Position numbers and translations under genes: made by a program. Below the pieces are notes generated by a model that was not told the DNA's origin, searched no databases, and saw only the letters and a program-made list of their open reading frames with translations. DNA of 64,000 nucleotides from Hydrogenibacillus sp. (GTDB lineage Bacteria > Bacillota > Bacilli > Thermicanales > DSM-22653), in NCBI GenBank assembly GCA_014896255.1, contig JADBKT010000017.1, forward strand, positions 62,001 through 126,000. The letters run 5' to 3'. Positions 1 through 7,791 of the stretch are shown here, one piece after another (positions within the stretch are counted from its first letter, which is position 1; the number at the start of each line of letters is the position of its first letter).

Positions 1-592
1 CGGCGTGGTCATAGACGAGATCGACGCCCATCCAGCGCATCAGGCGGTAAAACCCGCGCGCCGTCGTGCGTTTGAACCATGAATCCGCCGCCCGCGCCCG
101 GCGCACGCCGTAGACGACGTCATAGCCCTCGAGGAACTTCTGCACCATCTCCCGCATCGCCGCCACGTCGTCCTGCAGGTCGGCGTCGATGGAAATCGCC
201 GCGTCGGCCCGATCCCGAACGGCCAGGTAACCCGCGAAGAGCGCCGCCTGATGCCCGGCGTTTTTGGCCAGCTTCAGGCCGTAGAAGCGGACTTTCGCCG
301 GCCGCGCAAAAGAGTGCACCGCGTCGGCCGCCGGCTCCGGAGACGGAGCCGCCGTCGATGACGCCGACGCCAAATCCGAAATGATCGACCACGTCCGATC
401 TCGGCTCCCGTCGTCGACGAAGAGGACATAACTTTCCGCGGCGATCAGACCTTCCCGGATCATCTCCTGGAGCGTCTCCTTAAGCGTTCCGGCCGTTTCC
501 GGCAGCACTTCCTCCTCGTTGTAGCAGGGAACGACGACGGCCACGACCGGCCGGCGCGCGGCGGATTGTTGCGATGGAGAAACGTCGTTCAT
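1..592 (-). CDS. DPM1-like family 2 glycosyltransferase (3' end cut by window edge)
   Basis: Family 2 glycosyltransferase resembling polyprenyl-phosphate sugar synthases, which move a sugar from a nucleotide donor to undecaprenyl phosphate at the inner membrane face. About 197 residues are visible. PCYNEEE (residues 22-28) and DDG (60-62) form the nucleotide-sugar site; NAGHQAAL (111-118) and DADLQDD (136-142) are typical of DPM1/GtrB-like enzymes. An Ala/Ser/Pro-rich insert of about 20 residues (77-98) lies between the DDG motif and the core. The ATG follows AAGGAG by 9 nt and overlaps the stop of the upstream membrane glycosyltransferase (ATGA), so the two are probably coupled: this enzyme would make the lipid-linked sugar the other uses. 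Whether it has C-terminal membrane helices cannot be seen. Confidence 0.88.
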   Translation of the reverse strand, partial: MNDVSPSQQSAARRPVVAVVVPCYNEEEVLPETAGTLKETLQEMIREGLIAAESYVLFVDDGSRDRTWSIISDLASASSTAAPSPEPAADAVHSFARPAKVRFYGLKLAKNAGHQAALFAGYLAVRDRADAAISIDADLQDDVAAMREMVQKFLEGYDVVYGVRRARAADSWFKRTTARGFYRLMRWMGVDLVYDHA

Positions 593-2229
593 CGGCTTTT
601 CTCCTTACCTTCGGCTTTTCTCTTCAGTATCTTGCCGTTCGTGAAGCGGCGCCGGAGCCGGACCCATCCTTCCGCAAGCCCGGCGCCGGCCAAAAGTGTG
701 AGCGACGGCAAAACAAAATACCGATAACGCACCTGAATTTCAATGAACAGATGCGCCGCCGCGTATCCAAGCATGATCCACAGAAGGAGCCAAAGTCCGT
801 CCGGCAAAGCATCATGTCTCGCTTTGCGCCCGAGCCCCGAAACAATCCCCACGAAGGCGAAAGCGGTGACCAAGAGAAACGCGGCGCGTTCGATGGCTTT
901 AAATCCGATTTCCAATGCCGGCCTGTCCACGCCGTGGTTCCACCAAAAGGCCGCATCCGGTGAACCCCATAAAATGCGGAATTTCCGCCAGAAGAGCGGA
1001 AGAAGCGCATCGGTGTTACGGATCCGCTCCCATACCAGCGCTTTTTCCGCATCCAGCTGCGCCTGAAGCGTCGGCAGCTTTTGGATTCGGCGCAAGTCGT
1101 CCTCGGAATACATGCCCCCTGTGTCGGGATTGAGGCCGGCGACAAACTTCCAATACGGGTCGTGGCTTTTTAAACTGTAGTGTGTCACGCCGGACGTCCG
1201 CAAGACAAGTCCCGCCGCGGAAACAACTGACCAAAAGACGATGAGCACCACCGCCGTCACTTGAAGCGGACGCCGAAAGCGGCGCCGTAGCGCACCGTCC
1301 GGATGGCGCATGTCCGATGCGGAGATCCCCGGCTCAGGAGACACCGCAAAACACCGGATCGAGGCGGCGCGAAACAAGGCATAGAAAGCGACCAGCGGGA
1401 TGACGACCGGCCCGTACGGACGAAAGAGCTCACCGAAGGCCAACGCCAGGCCGGCCGAAACCGCAGGTCCCCACCCCGACGATCGGACGCTGTGCCCGCG
1501 GTCGCCGAGCGAGCGATCCAGCGTCACCAGCAGATAAATGGCGGCGTAGAAGAAAAAGTCGGCCGGATGCTGGTTCGAAAGCACGCTCACGGTGCTGATC
1601 GAAGACGGATAGAGCGCATACAGAAGGCCGCCGAAGCGCCCGGCCCGATCCCGAAAAAGCGTCCGCCCCAGCGCATACACGATCGCGGCAAGCGCGCTCT
1701 GCCAGATCGCGTTCATGATTTTGAGGGGCAGGGTGCTTTCCCCGAACAGCTTGACGAAGAGCGCTTCATACAGCGTAAACGGAAGCTGATACGTCCACCG
1801 GACGTAATACGGCGCTTCGGTAAAGCTGAAATCGCCGTGCGCCGCTTTGACCGCCATATTGAACATGAACTCGAAGTCTGAAATCGGCGCCGTAGGAACC
1901 CAAACCACCCAACCCAGGCGAAGGATGAGGGCCATGAAGAAAAGGCCAAGGACAAAACGGCCCGACGAGCGGACCTGTAAGAGCAAAAGACCGATTCCCA
2001 AAACCGTCGCCGCAGCCAAAGCGAAAAGCCCCATCTGTCGCGGTGCCGTGCGAAAAAAGGCGATAAAACCCGTTCCGACGCCTTGATCGTTTCGGACCAG
2101 CGCATCCAGCGTCACGATTAAGGCGAGCGTTACGAAAGCGACGGTGACGGCCAACGTCATGCGTTTTATCCCACGCGTGATCCGGCGGATCAGGCGGACG
2201 GTCGCTCGATTCGATTGTCGCGCACGCAA
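589..2229 (-). CDS. PMT/ArnT-like polytopic membrane glycosyltransferase (GT39/GT83 type)
   Basis: A 546-residue integral membrane protein with a basic N-terminus, about a dozen hydrophobic segments and a periplasmic-type stretch near the C-terminal third. The internal pattern (acidic loop after the first helices, WTYQLPFTLYEALF, GRTLFRDRAGRFGGLLYALYPS) resembles dolichyl-phosphate-mannose/ArnT-like transferases that use polyprenyl-phosphate sugars outside the membrane. The gene overlaps the following GT2 by 4 nt, which fits a donor-maker plus donor-user pair. The start is TTG with AAAGGAG 10 nt upstream. An internal methionine (MTLAVTVAF, 23 residues in) is an alternative start that would remove the basic leader. 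Acceptor unknown. Confidence 0.8.
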   Translation of the reverse strand: MRARQSNRATVRLIRRITRGIKRMTLAVTVAFVTLALIVTLDALVRNDQGVGTGFIAFFRTAPRQMGLFALAAATVLGIGLLLLQVRSSGRFVLGLFFMALILRLGWVVWVPTAPISDFEFMFNMAVKAAHGDFSFTEAPYYVRWTYQLPFTLYEALFVKLFGESTLPLKIMNAIWQSALAAIVYALGRTLFRDRAGRFGGLLYALYPSSISTVSVLSNQHPADFFFYAAIYLLVTLDRSLGDRGHSVRSSGWGPAVSAGLALAFGELFRPYGPVVIPLVAFYALFRAASIRCFAVSPEPGISASDMRHPDGALRRRFRRPLQVTAVVLIVFWSVVSAAGLVLRTSGVTHYSLKSHDPYWKFVAGLNPDTGGMYSEDDLRRIQKLPTLQAQLDAEKALVWERIRNTDALLPLFWRKFRILWGSPDAAFWWNHGVDRPALEIGFKAIERAAFLLVTAFAFVGIVSGLGRKARHDALPDGLWLLLWIMLGYAAAHLFIEIQVRYRYFVLPSLTLLAGAGLAEGWVRLRRRFTNGKILKRKAEGKEKSR

Positions 2230-2268
2230 CCGCTCGGCTCTCCTTTATCGGTATCCTCTCCCCTTAGT

Positions 2269-2291
2269 ATTGACGCAACGTCATCGTCAAT
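2269..2291. repeat. 7-bp inverted repeat upstream of the membrane glycosyltransferase
   Basis: ATTGACG and CGTCAAT are perfectly complementary around a 9-nt centre that itself contains ACGT. The repeat lies about 40 bp upstream of the TTG start of the membrane glycosyltransferase, in the 204-bp space between that gene and the UbiA-like remnant. It could be an operator or a weak hairpin. I found no convincing sigma-A promoter placed around it. Confidence 0.4.
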
Positions 2292-2433
2292 GTTTCATGA
2301 TAATATTGCACTTAGTAAGCGGACCTCGAACATCGGGAGGGCCACCGTTTGGAGCTCTCCGTCTATCACGTCGGGTTTTTTTTATGATGAGATCATGACC
2401 ATCGATGAATTTTTCTCGGAGTGATATCGATCG

Positions 2434-3045
2434 ATGCAACGCCGCGTTGAATGGGGTCTCGTCGTTATCCTCCTCGGGGCGGCGCTCTGGCTGCGCGTCG
2501 ACTTCAACCTGCAGTGCTGTTTTCGGTGATTTCGAGCGCCGTCTATGTCTGGAACGACTACATGGACCTAGAAGCGGACCGCCGGCATCCGGTCAAGCGC
2601 CACCGCCCGATGGCCTCCGGACGCCTGCACCCGACACGGACGCTCGCCCTGGCGATCCTCTGGGCGATCGGGGCGCTCGCGTTCGCCGTCCGGTACAACC
2701 GTTTGATGTTCCTCGTTCTGCTCGTCTATCTGGTGCTGAACGCCCTCTATTCATGGCGGTTCAAACACGGCTGCAGGAAAAAATCGCCGTGGGCGAAACG
2801 CTCCCCCTCCCGCCAGGCGGTCCGGTCGGCGGCGGAGATGACGGGCACAAGGCGCACGGCCCCTTATCCCGCACGGTCCGCTCAAGGACGGCGCAACGCC
2901 GAGTGCTCGCCGACTATACGCCGGATTTGCTCAAGCAGCTCACGGGGAACCGGATCGCACGCTTTTTGCCGATCGCCCGCTCCGCTGGACGGTGCTCCTC
3001 TATGCGGCGACGGTCGTCTTGATTTTGGCCTTTTTCGAATGTTAA
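2434..3045 (+). pseudogene. UbiA-family prenyltransferase remnant (decaprenyl-phosphate phosphoribosyltransferase-like)
   Basis: Three pieces of one UbiA-type protein lie in three different frames. 2517-2768 encodes SSAVYVWNDYMDLEADRRHP, with the N-D-x3-D-x3-D metal/diphosphate motif, then KRHRPMASGRL and two membrane segments. 2885-2947 encodes RRVLADYTPDLLKQL, which matches the C-terminal cytoplasmic segment of DPPR synthases. 2971-3045 encodes DRPLRWTVLLYAATVVLIL and a stop. Intact members are near 290-300 residues; here roughly 200 codons remain. The middle, including the second aspartate motif, is missing, so the gene looks frameshifted and internally deleted. Its family makes polyprenyl-phosphoryl ribose, fitting the polyprenyl-dependent glycosyltransferases alongside. 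Sequencing error could explain a frameshift, but not the missing middle. Confidence 0.72.
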
Positions 3046-3084
3046 AATGGAAACGCGAAATGCGCACAACTCGGGGGGAGTCCC

Positions 3085-4617
3085 ATGACCTACGTATCGC
3101 CGTCCTCCGCTTCGCTTCACCCTTGGGTGCGGTCGATCGAAGTGAGTTGGATCGAGGGGCCGTCTCACCCGCTGGTCGATCGGCTCCGTCGGGAACTGAT
3201 GAATGCGTTTGTCCGCTTGGGCCACCGCATCCGCGAGGTCCCGGGCGACCAGACGGATGTCCTGTTGACCGCGGCGCCGTTTCTCGAGCCGATCGGTTGG
3301 CGGGAAGCGCTCCTGTTCACCGCCAGGCGGCGTTATGCGCTTCCCCGGACGCCGACGATCGTCACCGTGATCGCCGCGACCCCCGCGGAATGGGAATCGG
3401 CCCTCGCCAAGGCCGGCGACCTGCTGAACGACCCCATGAGGCGTCCAGACGCCAATGTTCCGTTTTCCGGGTTGGCGGAGACGGCGATCGCCGCGCTTGT
3501 GAGCCAGGGGCGGCGAGGCGGACCGCTTCTGCTCCTGGAGCGCGTCCTACAGGCCCAATCGAAGAGCATCCGCATACTCCTATTGGTCGGCGATCAGACC
3601 ATCCGCGAGGCGTACGTCTTCGACCTCGTCGGCGCCCATCCCCGGCTGGCGGTCGGCTCACCGTCCGATGCCGATCCCGGTGATGGGCCCTTCACGCTTC
3701 CCCCGCCCGTTCAAACGTTTGCCGACGAAGCAGCGCTGGCGGAAAACATCGCTCGACGCCTCGCCACTGTCGTCAGCACGCGAGAGATTACCGCCCACGT
3801 CGTGCTGAACGATCCGCTTCCCCGATCCGTATGGGACCGACTGGATACGCCCCGGGCGATGAAGCGGGCCGGCCGGGAATTCGGACAGCGCGGATTTTTT
3901 ACGGAGACGATCACGATCGAGGCCCTCGTTCGCGTTCCGGCGATCAGCGATGCGATCGCCGACCAGTACAGCGAAGGGTGCTACGCGACGTGGGAACCGG
4001 ATGTCCCCGGCCTCGTCGCCACCGTCACGGGGAGCGCCCGCCCCGTCGACAAAACCGCCCTCACCGACGACGAGCTGGCCGTCATCGTCGGCGTCCGCCC
4101 GGATCAGGCGGGAGCCGTCGTCCGGCCGGTAGAAGGCAAGCGCAACGACCCGCCGTCTTCGGAGGCGGTGGAGCTATACGGGATGGATGAAACGCTTCCG
4201 ACCGTCCTCTGGCGGAAAGAAGGACGGATGATTCGCGTGCCGGTGGCCCGCTCGAAACTCCACGGACACCGAGGCATTCAGGCGTATGACCCGCGCTTCG
4301 TGGAATACGTCCCGATGGACGAGGCGTATTTTCATTATCCCGTGTCTTGTTCGACAGAGGCGCAGGCCGTCGGCATCATGCGGGCGTTCGCCCGTTCGGC
4401 GGCCCTCTCCCGTCCCGACGATCCCCGCCCCATCGCCTTTACGATCATCCCCGGGCACGGCGTCCTGATCGTCGAAAAGTGGATCGAGGGAAAGATGCCG
4501 TTTCAGCTGATCTGGGAAGCGATGGACCGAGGCACCCTGGTCATCACGCCGCGCGTACCGCAGGGGCCCTTCCGGTATGTCCCCGGACCCGACGGCCGGA
4601 TGATCTGGCCGGACTGA
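3085..4617 (+). CDS. Conserved-looking protein of unknown function, 510 aa
   Basis: I do not recognise this family. The protein is soluble (no signal peptide or membrane helix) and appears to have two parts: residues 1-235 with alternating hydrophobic strands (DVLLTAAPF, PTIVTVIAATP, SIRILLLVGD), and residues 250-510 rich in motif-like segments (SEGCYATWEPDVPG, VTGSARPVDK, VEGKRNDPPSSEAVE, RSKLHGHRG, YHYPVSC-type FHYPVSCST, PGHGVLIVEKW). The clustering of Gly, His, Cys, Asp and Lys in the second half suggests a ligand or metal site, but no catalytic signature can be named. GGGGGAG sits just before the ATG. It follows the UbiA remnant closely and precedes a short-chain dehydrogenase. Codon usage matches the neighbours, so it looks like a maintained gene. 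Confidence 0.8.
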   Translation: MTYVSPSSASLHPWVRSIEVSWIEGPSHPLVDRLRRELMNAFVRLGHRIREVPGDQTDVLLTAAPFLEPIGWREALLFTARRRYALPRTPTIVTVIAATPAEWESALAKAGDLLNDPMRRPDANVPFSGLAETAIAALVSQGRRGGPLLLLERVLQAQSKSIRILLLVGDQTIREAYVFDLVGAHPRLAVGSPSDADPGDGPFTLPPPVQTFADEAALAENIARRLATVVSTREITAHVVLNDPLPRSVWDRLDTPRAMKRAGREFGQRGFFTETITIEALVRVPAISDAIADQYSEGCYATWEPDVPGLVATVTGSARPVDKTALTDDELAVIVGVRPDQAGAVVRPVEGKRNDPPSSEAVELYGMDETLPTVLWRKEGRMIRVPVARSKLHGHRGIQAYDPRFVEYVPMDEAYFHYPVSCSTEAQAVGIMRAFARSAALSRPDDPRPIAFTIIPGHGVLIVEKWIEGKMPFQLIWEAMDRGTLVITPRVPQGPFRYVPGPDGRMIWPD

Positions 4618-4670
4618 TTGCGCGTCGATCGTTCGAAAACGCGTGAGAAACTCGTGAGAAGAGGTGTGCG

Positions 4671-5525
4671 ATGGTGCGTTCGCCCCTTCACGGCCGTGTC
4701 ATCATTTTGACCGGCGCCTCCTCCGGTTTCGGCGCCCTCACCGCAAGGCGGCTCGCAGCAGAAGGAGCACGGCTTGTGCTCGTCGCCCGGCGGCGCGAAC
4801 GGCTGGAAGCGCTCGCCGCCGAACTTTCGGCGGAGGCGGCGGTGGAGGCCGGTGACGTCACCGTCCCGGACGATCGACGGCGCGTCGTGGATACGGCCCT
4901 TCAGACGTTTGGCCGTATCGACGTGCTCATCAACAACGCCGGAATGGGACGCCTGGATTGGCTGAAAAACCTCACGCCGGCGGAGATCGACCGCATGATC
5001 GACGTCAATTTCCGCGCTCCCCTTCAGCTCACCCGCCTCGTCGTCCCGCACATGCTTCGCGCCGGGCGCGGGCACATCGTTCACGTCGCCTCGCTGGCCT
5101 CGTTCATTGCCATGCCGCCGTACGTCATCTACGCGGCGACCAAATTCGGCCTAAAAGGGTTTGCCGACGCCTTGCGCCGAGAAGTCGAGCCCCTCGGCAT
5201 TCGCGTGACCGCCGTATACCCTGCTCCGGCATGGACGGAATTTCCCGACGCCAATGGGGAAAGCGTCTTTCGCCCCTTTTTTTCCAGCCGCCGGTGGCTG
5301 TTCCTCGATCCGGAGCGCGTCGCCGGAGCCATCGTCCGCGCCCTCAAGCGGCCGCGCGCGCATGTCTACGTCCCCGGCTGGATCCGCCTGCTCATCCAGG
5401 CGGAAGCGCTCTCGCCCCGCCTCGCCGACGTCGTCATCGCGCGGTGGATCACCCGTCCGCATTGGCAGGCGGAAACCCGGCGGCAAAACCTCGAGGGCGA
5501 ACGCGACCTCGTCGATCGGGATTGA
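4671..5525 (+). CDS. Short-chain dehydrogenase/reductase (SDR)
   Basis: Classical SDR oxidoreductase, 284 residues. TGASSGFG (14-21) is the Rossmann dinucleotide motif and NNAG (88-91) the structural motif. The catalytic triad is Ser141, Tyr154 and Lys158 (YAATK). The VARRRERL stretch after the second strand carries arginines where NADP(H)-preferring members have them, so NADPH is likely. The C-terminal 70 residues are basic and amphipathic (WIRLLIQAEALSPRLADVVIARW) and could sit on the membrane. Substrate unknown. The coding region ends inside the -35 hexamer of the tenA riboswitch promoter, so it forms its own unit or one with the preceding gene. Confidence 0.9.
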   Translation: MVRSPLHGRVIILTGASSGFGALTARRLAAEGARLVLVARRRERLEALAAELSAEAAVEAGDVTVPDDRRRVVDTALQTFGRIDVLINNAGMGRLDWLKNLTPAEIDRMIDVNFRAPLQLTRLVVPHMLRAGRGHIVHVASLASFIAMPPYVIYAATKFGLKGFADALRREVEPLGIRVTAVYPAPAWTEFPDANGESVFRPFFSSRRWLFLDPERVAGAIVRALKRPRAHVYVPGWIRLLIQAEALSPRLADVVIARWITRPHWQAETRRQNLEGERDLVDRD

Positions 5526-5550
5526 CTTTCTCGGCGATTTCTTTTATCAT
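5522..5550 (+). promoter_or_regulatory. Sigma-A promoter of the TPP riboswitch/tenA unit
   Basis: TTGACT at 5522-5527 and TATCAT at 5545-5550 are 17 bp apart. The expected start, near 5557, coincides with the first base pairs of the riboswitch P1 stem. The -35 hexamer contains the SDR stop codon. Confidence 0.72.
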
Positions 5551-5557
5551 CAAGTCA

Positions 5558-5674
5558 AACCACTGGGGGTGCCGGTAAGGCTGAGAGGTGCCGAGCGATC
5601 CGGCGGGTATCCGTCGAAGCAGGCGCCAACCCCTTGCACCCGATCTGGGTAATACCAGCGTGGGGAATGTGGTT
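5558..5674 (+). ncRNA. TPP riboswitch (THI element)
   Basis: The conserved THI-box elements are present in order: GGGGGTGCC, GCTGAGAG, CCCTTGCACC, then GATCTGGGTAATACCAGCG and TGGGGAA. P1 is AACCAC (5558-5563) with GTGGTT (5669-5674). The optional variable arm is short (GATCCGGCGGGTATCC). TPP binding would lower expression of the downstream tenA, linking thiamin-pyrimidine salvage to thiamin diphosphate level. Confidence 0.95.
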
Positions 5675-5697
5675 GGCGAAGCACGCCATCCTCATTT

Positions 5698-5732
5698 CCT
5701 CCCGCGGATGCCGTCACGAGGGAGGTTTTTTT
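5698..5732 (+). terminator. Riboswitch expression platform: hairpin with U-tract that also hides the tenA ribosome site
   Basis: CCTCCC (5698-5703) pairs with GGGAGG (5720-5725), followed by seven T (5726-5732). GGGAGG is also the Shine-Dalgarno sequence of tenA, 8 nt before its ATG. The same hairpin can therefore end transcription and block ribosome access. Confidence 0.75.
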
Positions 5733-5733
5733 G

Positions 5734-6429
5734 ATGCGCTTTTCCGAAGTCGTCCGCCGGGCGGCGGACGCGAGCTGGTCGAAGAGCTTGCGCCATCCGT
5801 TCGTCATGGGGATTGTCCGGGGCGATCTGCCGCGCGAAAAGTTTCGCTTTTACATTTTGCAGGACATTTTTTACCTCAAGGATTTTGCCAAAGTGCATGC
5901 CATCGCCGCCACCCAGTCGAACGACTTTCGCATTACGGCGATGCTCGCCGAAAAAGCCAAATCGACGGCCGAAGCGGAAATCGGAGTGCATAAAACGCAC
6001 GCCGAACTGCTCGGCCTGACGCATGAAGCAATCGAAGCCGTCCGCCCTGCGCCGACCGCGTTCGCCTATACGTCGCACATGTATCGGGCGGCGATGAGCG
6101 GGCGGCTGGAAGAATCGATCGCGGCACTGCTCCCGTGCTACTGGCTGTATGCGGAGATCGGCCGCACGTACCGCGACGCCCAACCGGCCGATGCGCTCTA
6201 TCAAAATTGGATCAACACGTATGCGAGCGACTGGTTTCAATCTTCAACGCAGGAAATGATCGATCTCTTCGATCGCTTGGCGGAAGAGGCCACAGAAAAG
6301 CAAAGGGAACGGATGAAAGCGCATTTTGTGATCATGAGCGAATGGGAACTCGCCTTCTGGGAGATGGCCTACCGCGAAGAACGGTGGCCCTCCGAGACGC
6401 TCTCGATCGAGACCGGCGCAACCCGTTAA
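5734..6429 (+). CDS. tenA: Thiaminase II / aminopyrimidine aminohydrolase TenA
   Basis: TenA hydrolyses amino-HMP-type pyrimidines, releasing HMP for thiamin salvage. The protein is 231 residues and all key residues sit at B. subtilis TenA numbering: Asp44 (ILQD), catalytic Cys135 (LLPCYW) and Glu205 (SEWELAFW), with Tyr and Phe residues around the pocket. ATG is chosen over the TTG one codon upstream because it lies 8 nt after GGGAGG. It stands alone behind a TPP riboswitch with no other thi gene nearby, which suggests salvage rather than full synthesis at this locus. It converges on pdp with 16 bp between the stops. Confidence 0.95.
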   Translation: MRFSEVVRRAADASWSKSLRHPFVMGIVRGDLPREKFRFYILQDIFYLKDFAKVHAIAATQSNDFRITAMLAEKAKSTAEAEIGVHKTHAELLGLTHEAIEAVRPAPTAFAYTSHMYRAAMSGRLEESIAALLPCYWLYAEIGRTYRDAQPADALYQNWINTYASDWFQSSTQEMIDLFDRLAEEATEKQRERMKAHFVIMSEWELAFWEMAYREERWPSETLSIETGATR

Positions 6430-6445
6430 AAACCCAAAGCGTCGG

Positions 6446-7756
6446 CTAAGCATCGGCGACCGTCTCATACACGATCGGCGGTGCGCCGACGCGCGCCCGC
6501 CCGATCGTATACGCTTCGGACAGGGCGCGGCGGGCGTCTTCGGGGACTTTTCGCGTGGCGAAAATCGTCGCCAGCACTTCCCCGCGGCGTACCGCGTCGC
6601 CGATTTTTTTCTCCAGATGCACGCCCGCGGCGAGATCGATCGCCGCGTCTTTTGTTGCCCGGCCGGCCCCGGCGCGCATCGCCGCCTCTCCGACGCGGCG
6701 GGCGTCGAGCGCCGTGACGTAACCGTCCTCGTGCGCGACGATCGCTTCGCGGTATGCCGGCGTCGGCAGCACATGTTCCGGGTCGTCCACGACGCGTCCG
6801 TCCCCGCCTTGTGCTTCGACGAAGGCGCGAAAACGCTCGAGCGCCGCCCCGCTTTGCCGCGCCCGACGGACGCTTTCCAGGGCGGCGTCGCGCGTAGGCG
6901 CAAGCCCCGCCACAAACACCATCTCCGCCGCCACCGCCGACGTGAGTTCGACCAGATCGTCCGGTCCGCCGCCGCGGAGCACGTCGATCGCTTCCCGCAC
7001 TTCGTTGGCGTTGCCGACGTCGCGCCCAAGCGGCTGGTCCATCGCCGTAAGCAGGGCGTGCGTCTTTTTGCCGAGGCGCCGCCCGATGGCCACCATCGCC
7101 GCGGCCAGCGTTCGAGCCCGCTCGAGATCCGGCATGAACGCCCCACGGCCGACCTTGACGTCGAGGACGATGGCGTCGGCGCCGCCGGCCAGTTTTTTAC
7201 TCATGATGGAACTCGCGATCAGCGGGATCGACTCCACCGTCCCGGTCACGTCGCGGAGCGCATAGAGCACCTTGTCCGCCGGGACGAGCCCTTCCGTCTG
7301 ACCGACGACGGCAAACCCGACGCGCTCCACCTGACGGATCAAGGCTTCCTTGCTGAGGGCGGTGCGAAACCCGGGGATCGCCTCCAGTTTGTCGATCGTC
7401 CCCCCGGTGTGCCCTAAGCCCCGACCGCTCATCTTGGCGCTCCGCACGCCGCAGGCGGCGGCGAGCGGCAAGGCGATGAGCGTCGTCTTGTCGCCGACCC
7501 CGCCGGTCGAATGCTTGTCCACTTTGACCCCGGGGATCCCGGACAGGTCGATCACGTCGCCCGAATGCGTCATCGCCTCGGTAAGCGCCGCCACTTCTCC
7601 GTCGTCCATCCCGCGGAAAAAAATCGCCATCAACAGAGCGCTCACCTGATAGTCGGGAATCGTCCCGCGCACGACGCCGTCGATGAAAAAGCGGATGTCT
7701 TCCGCCGTGAGCGTTCCGCCGTCGCGTTTTTTGAGGATGAGGTCGACCATGCGCAT
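6446..7756 (-). CDS. pdp: Pyrimidine-nucleoside phosphorylase
   Basis: Splits thymidine, uridine and deoxyuridine with phosphate to give the base and (deoxy)ribose-1-phosphate. 436 residues, normal for the family. KHSTGGVGDK (81-90) binds phosphate, and SGRGLGHTGGTIDKLE (110-125) is the thymidine/pyrimidine phosphorylase signature. The C-terminal domain is complete (VHLEKKIGDAVRRGEVL). It follows deoB by 35 bp on the same strand; DeoB converts the released pentose-1-phosphate to the 5-phosphate, so the pair forms a nucleoside catabolism unit. The first ATG is used; a second ATG two codons in is an alternative. Confidence 0.95.
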   Translation of the reverse strand: MRMVDLILKKRDGGTLTAEDIRFFIDGVVRGTIPDYQVSALLMAIFFRGMDDGEVAALTEAMTHSGDVIDLSGIPGVKVDKHSTGGVGDKTTLIALPLAAACGVRSAKMSGRGLGHTGGTIDKLEAIPGFRTALSKEALIRQVERVGFAVVGQTEGLVPADKVLYALRDVTGTVESIPLIASSIMSKKLAGGADAIVLDVKVGRGAFMPDLERARTLAAAMVAIGRRLGKKTHALLTAMDQPLGRDVGNANEVREAIDVLRGGGPDDLVELTSAVAAEMVFVAGLAPTRDAALESVRRARQSGAALERFRAFVEAQGGDGRVVDDPEHVLPTPAYREAIVAHEDGYVTALDARRVGEAAMRAGAGRATKDAAIDLAAGVHLEKKIGDAVRRGEVLATIFATRKVPEDARRALSEAYTIGRARVGAPPIVYETVADA

Positions 7757-7791
7757 CAGCCTTCGCTCCCCGAGCCTATGTTCTTGTTCCT

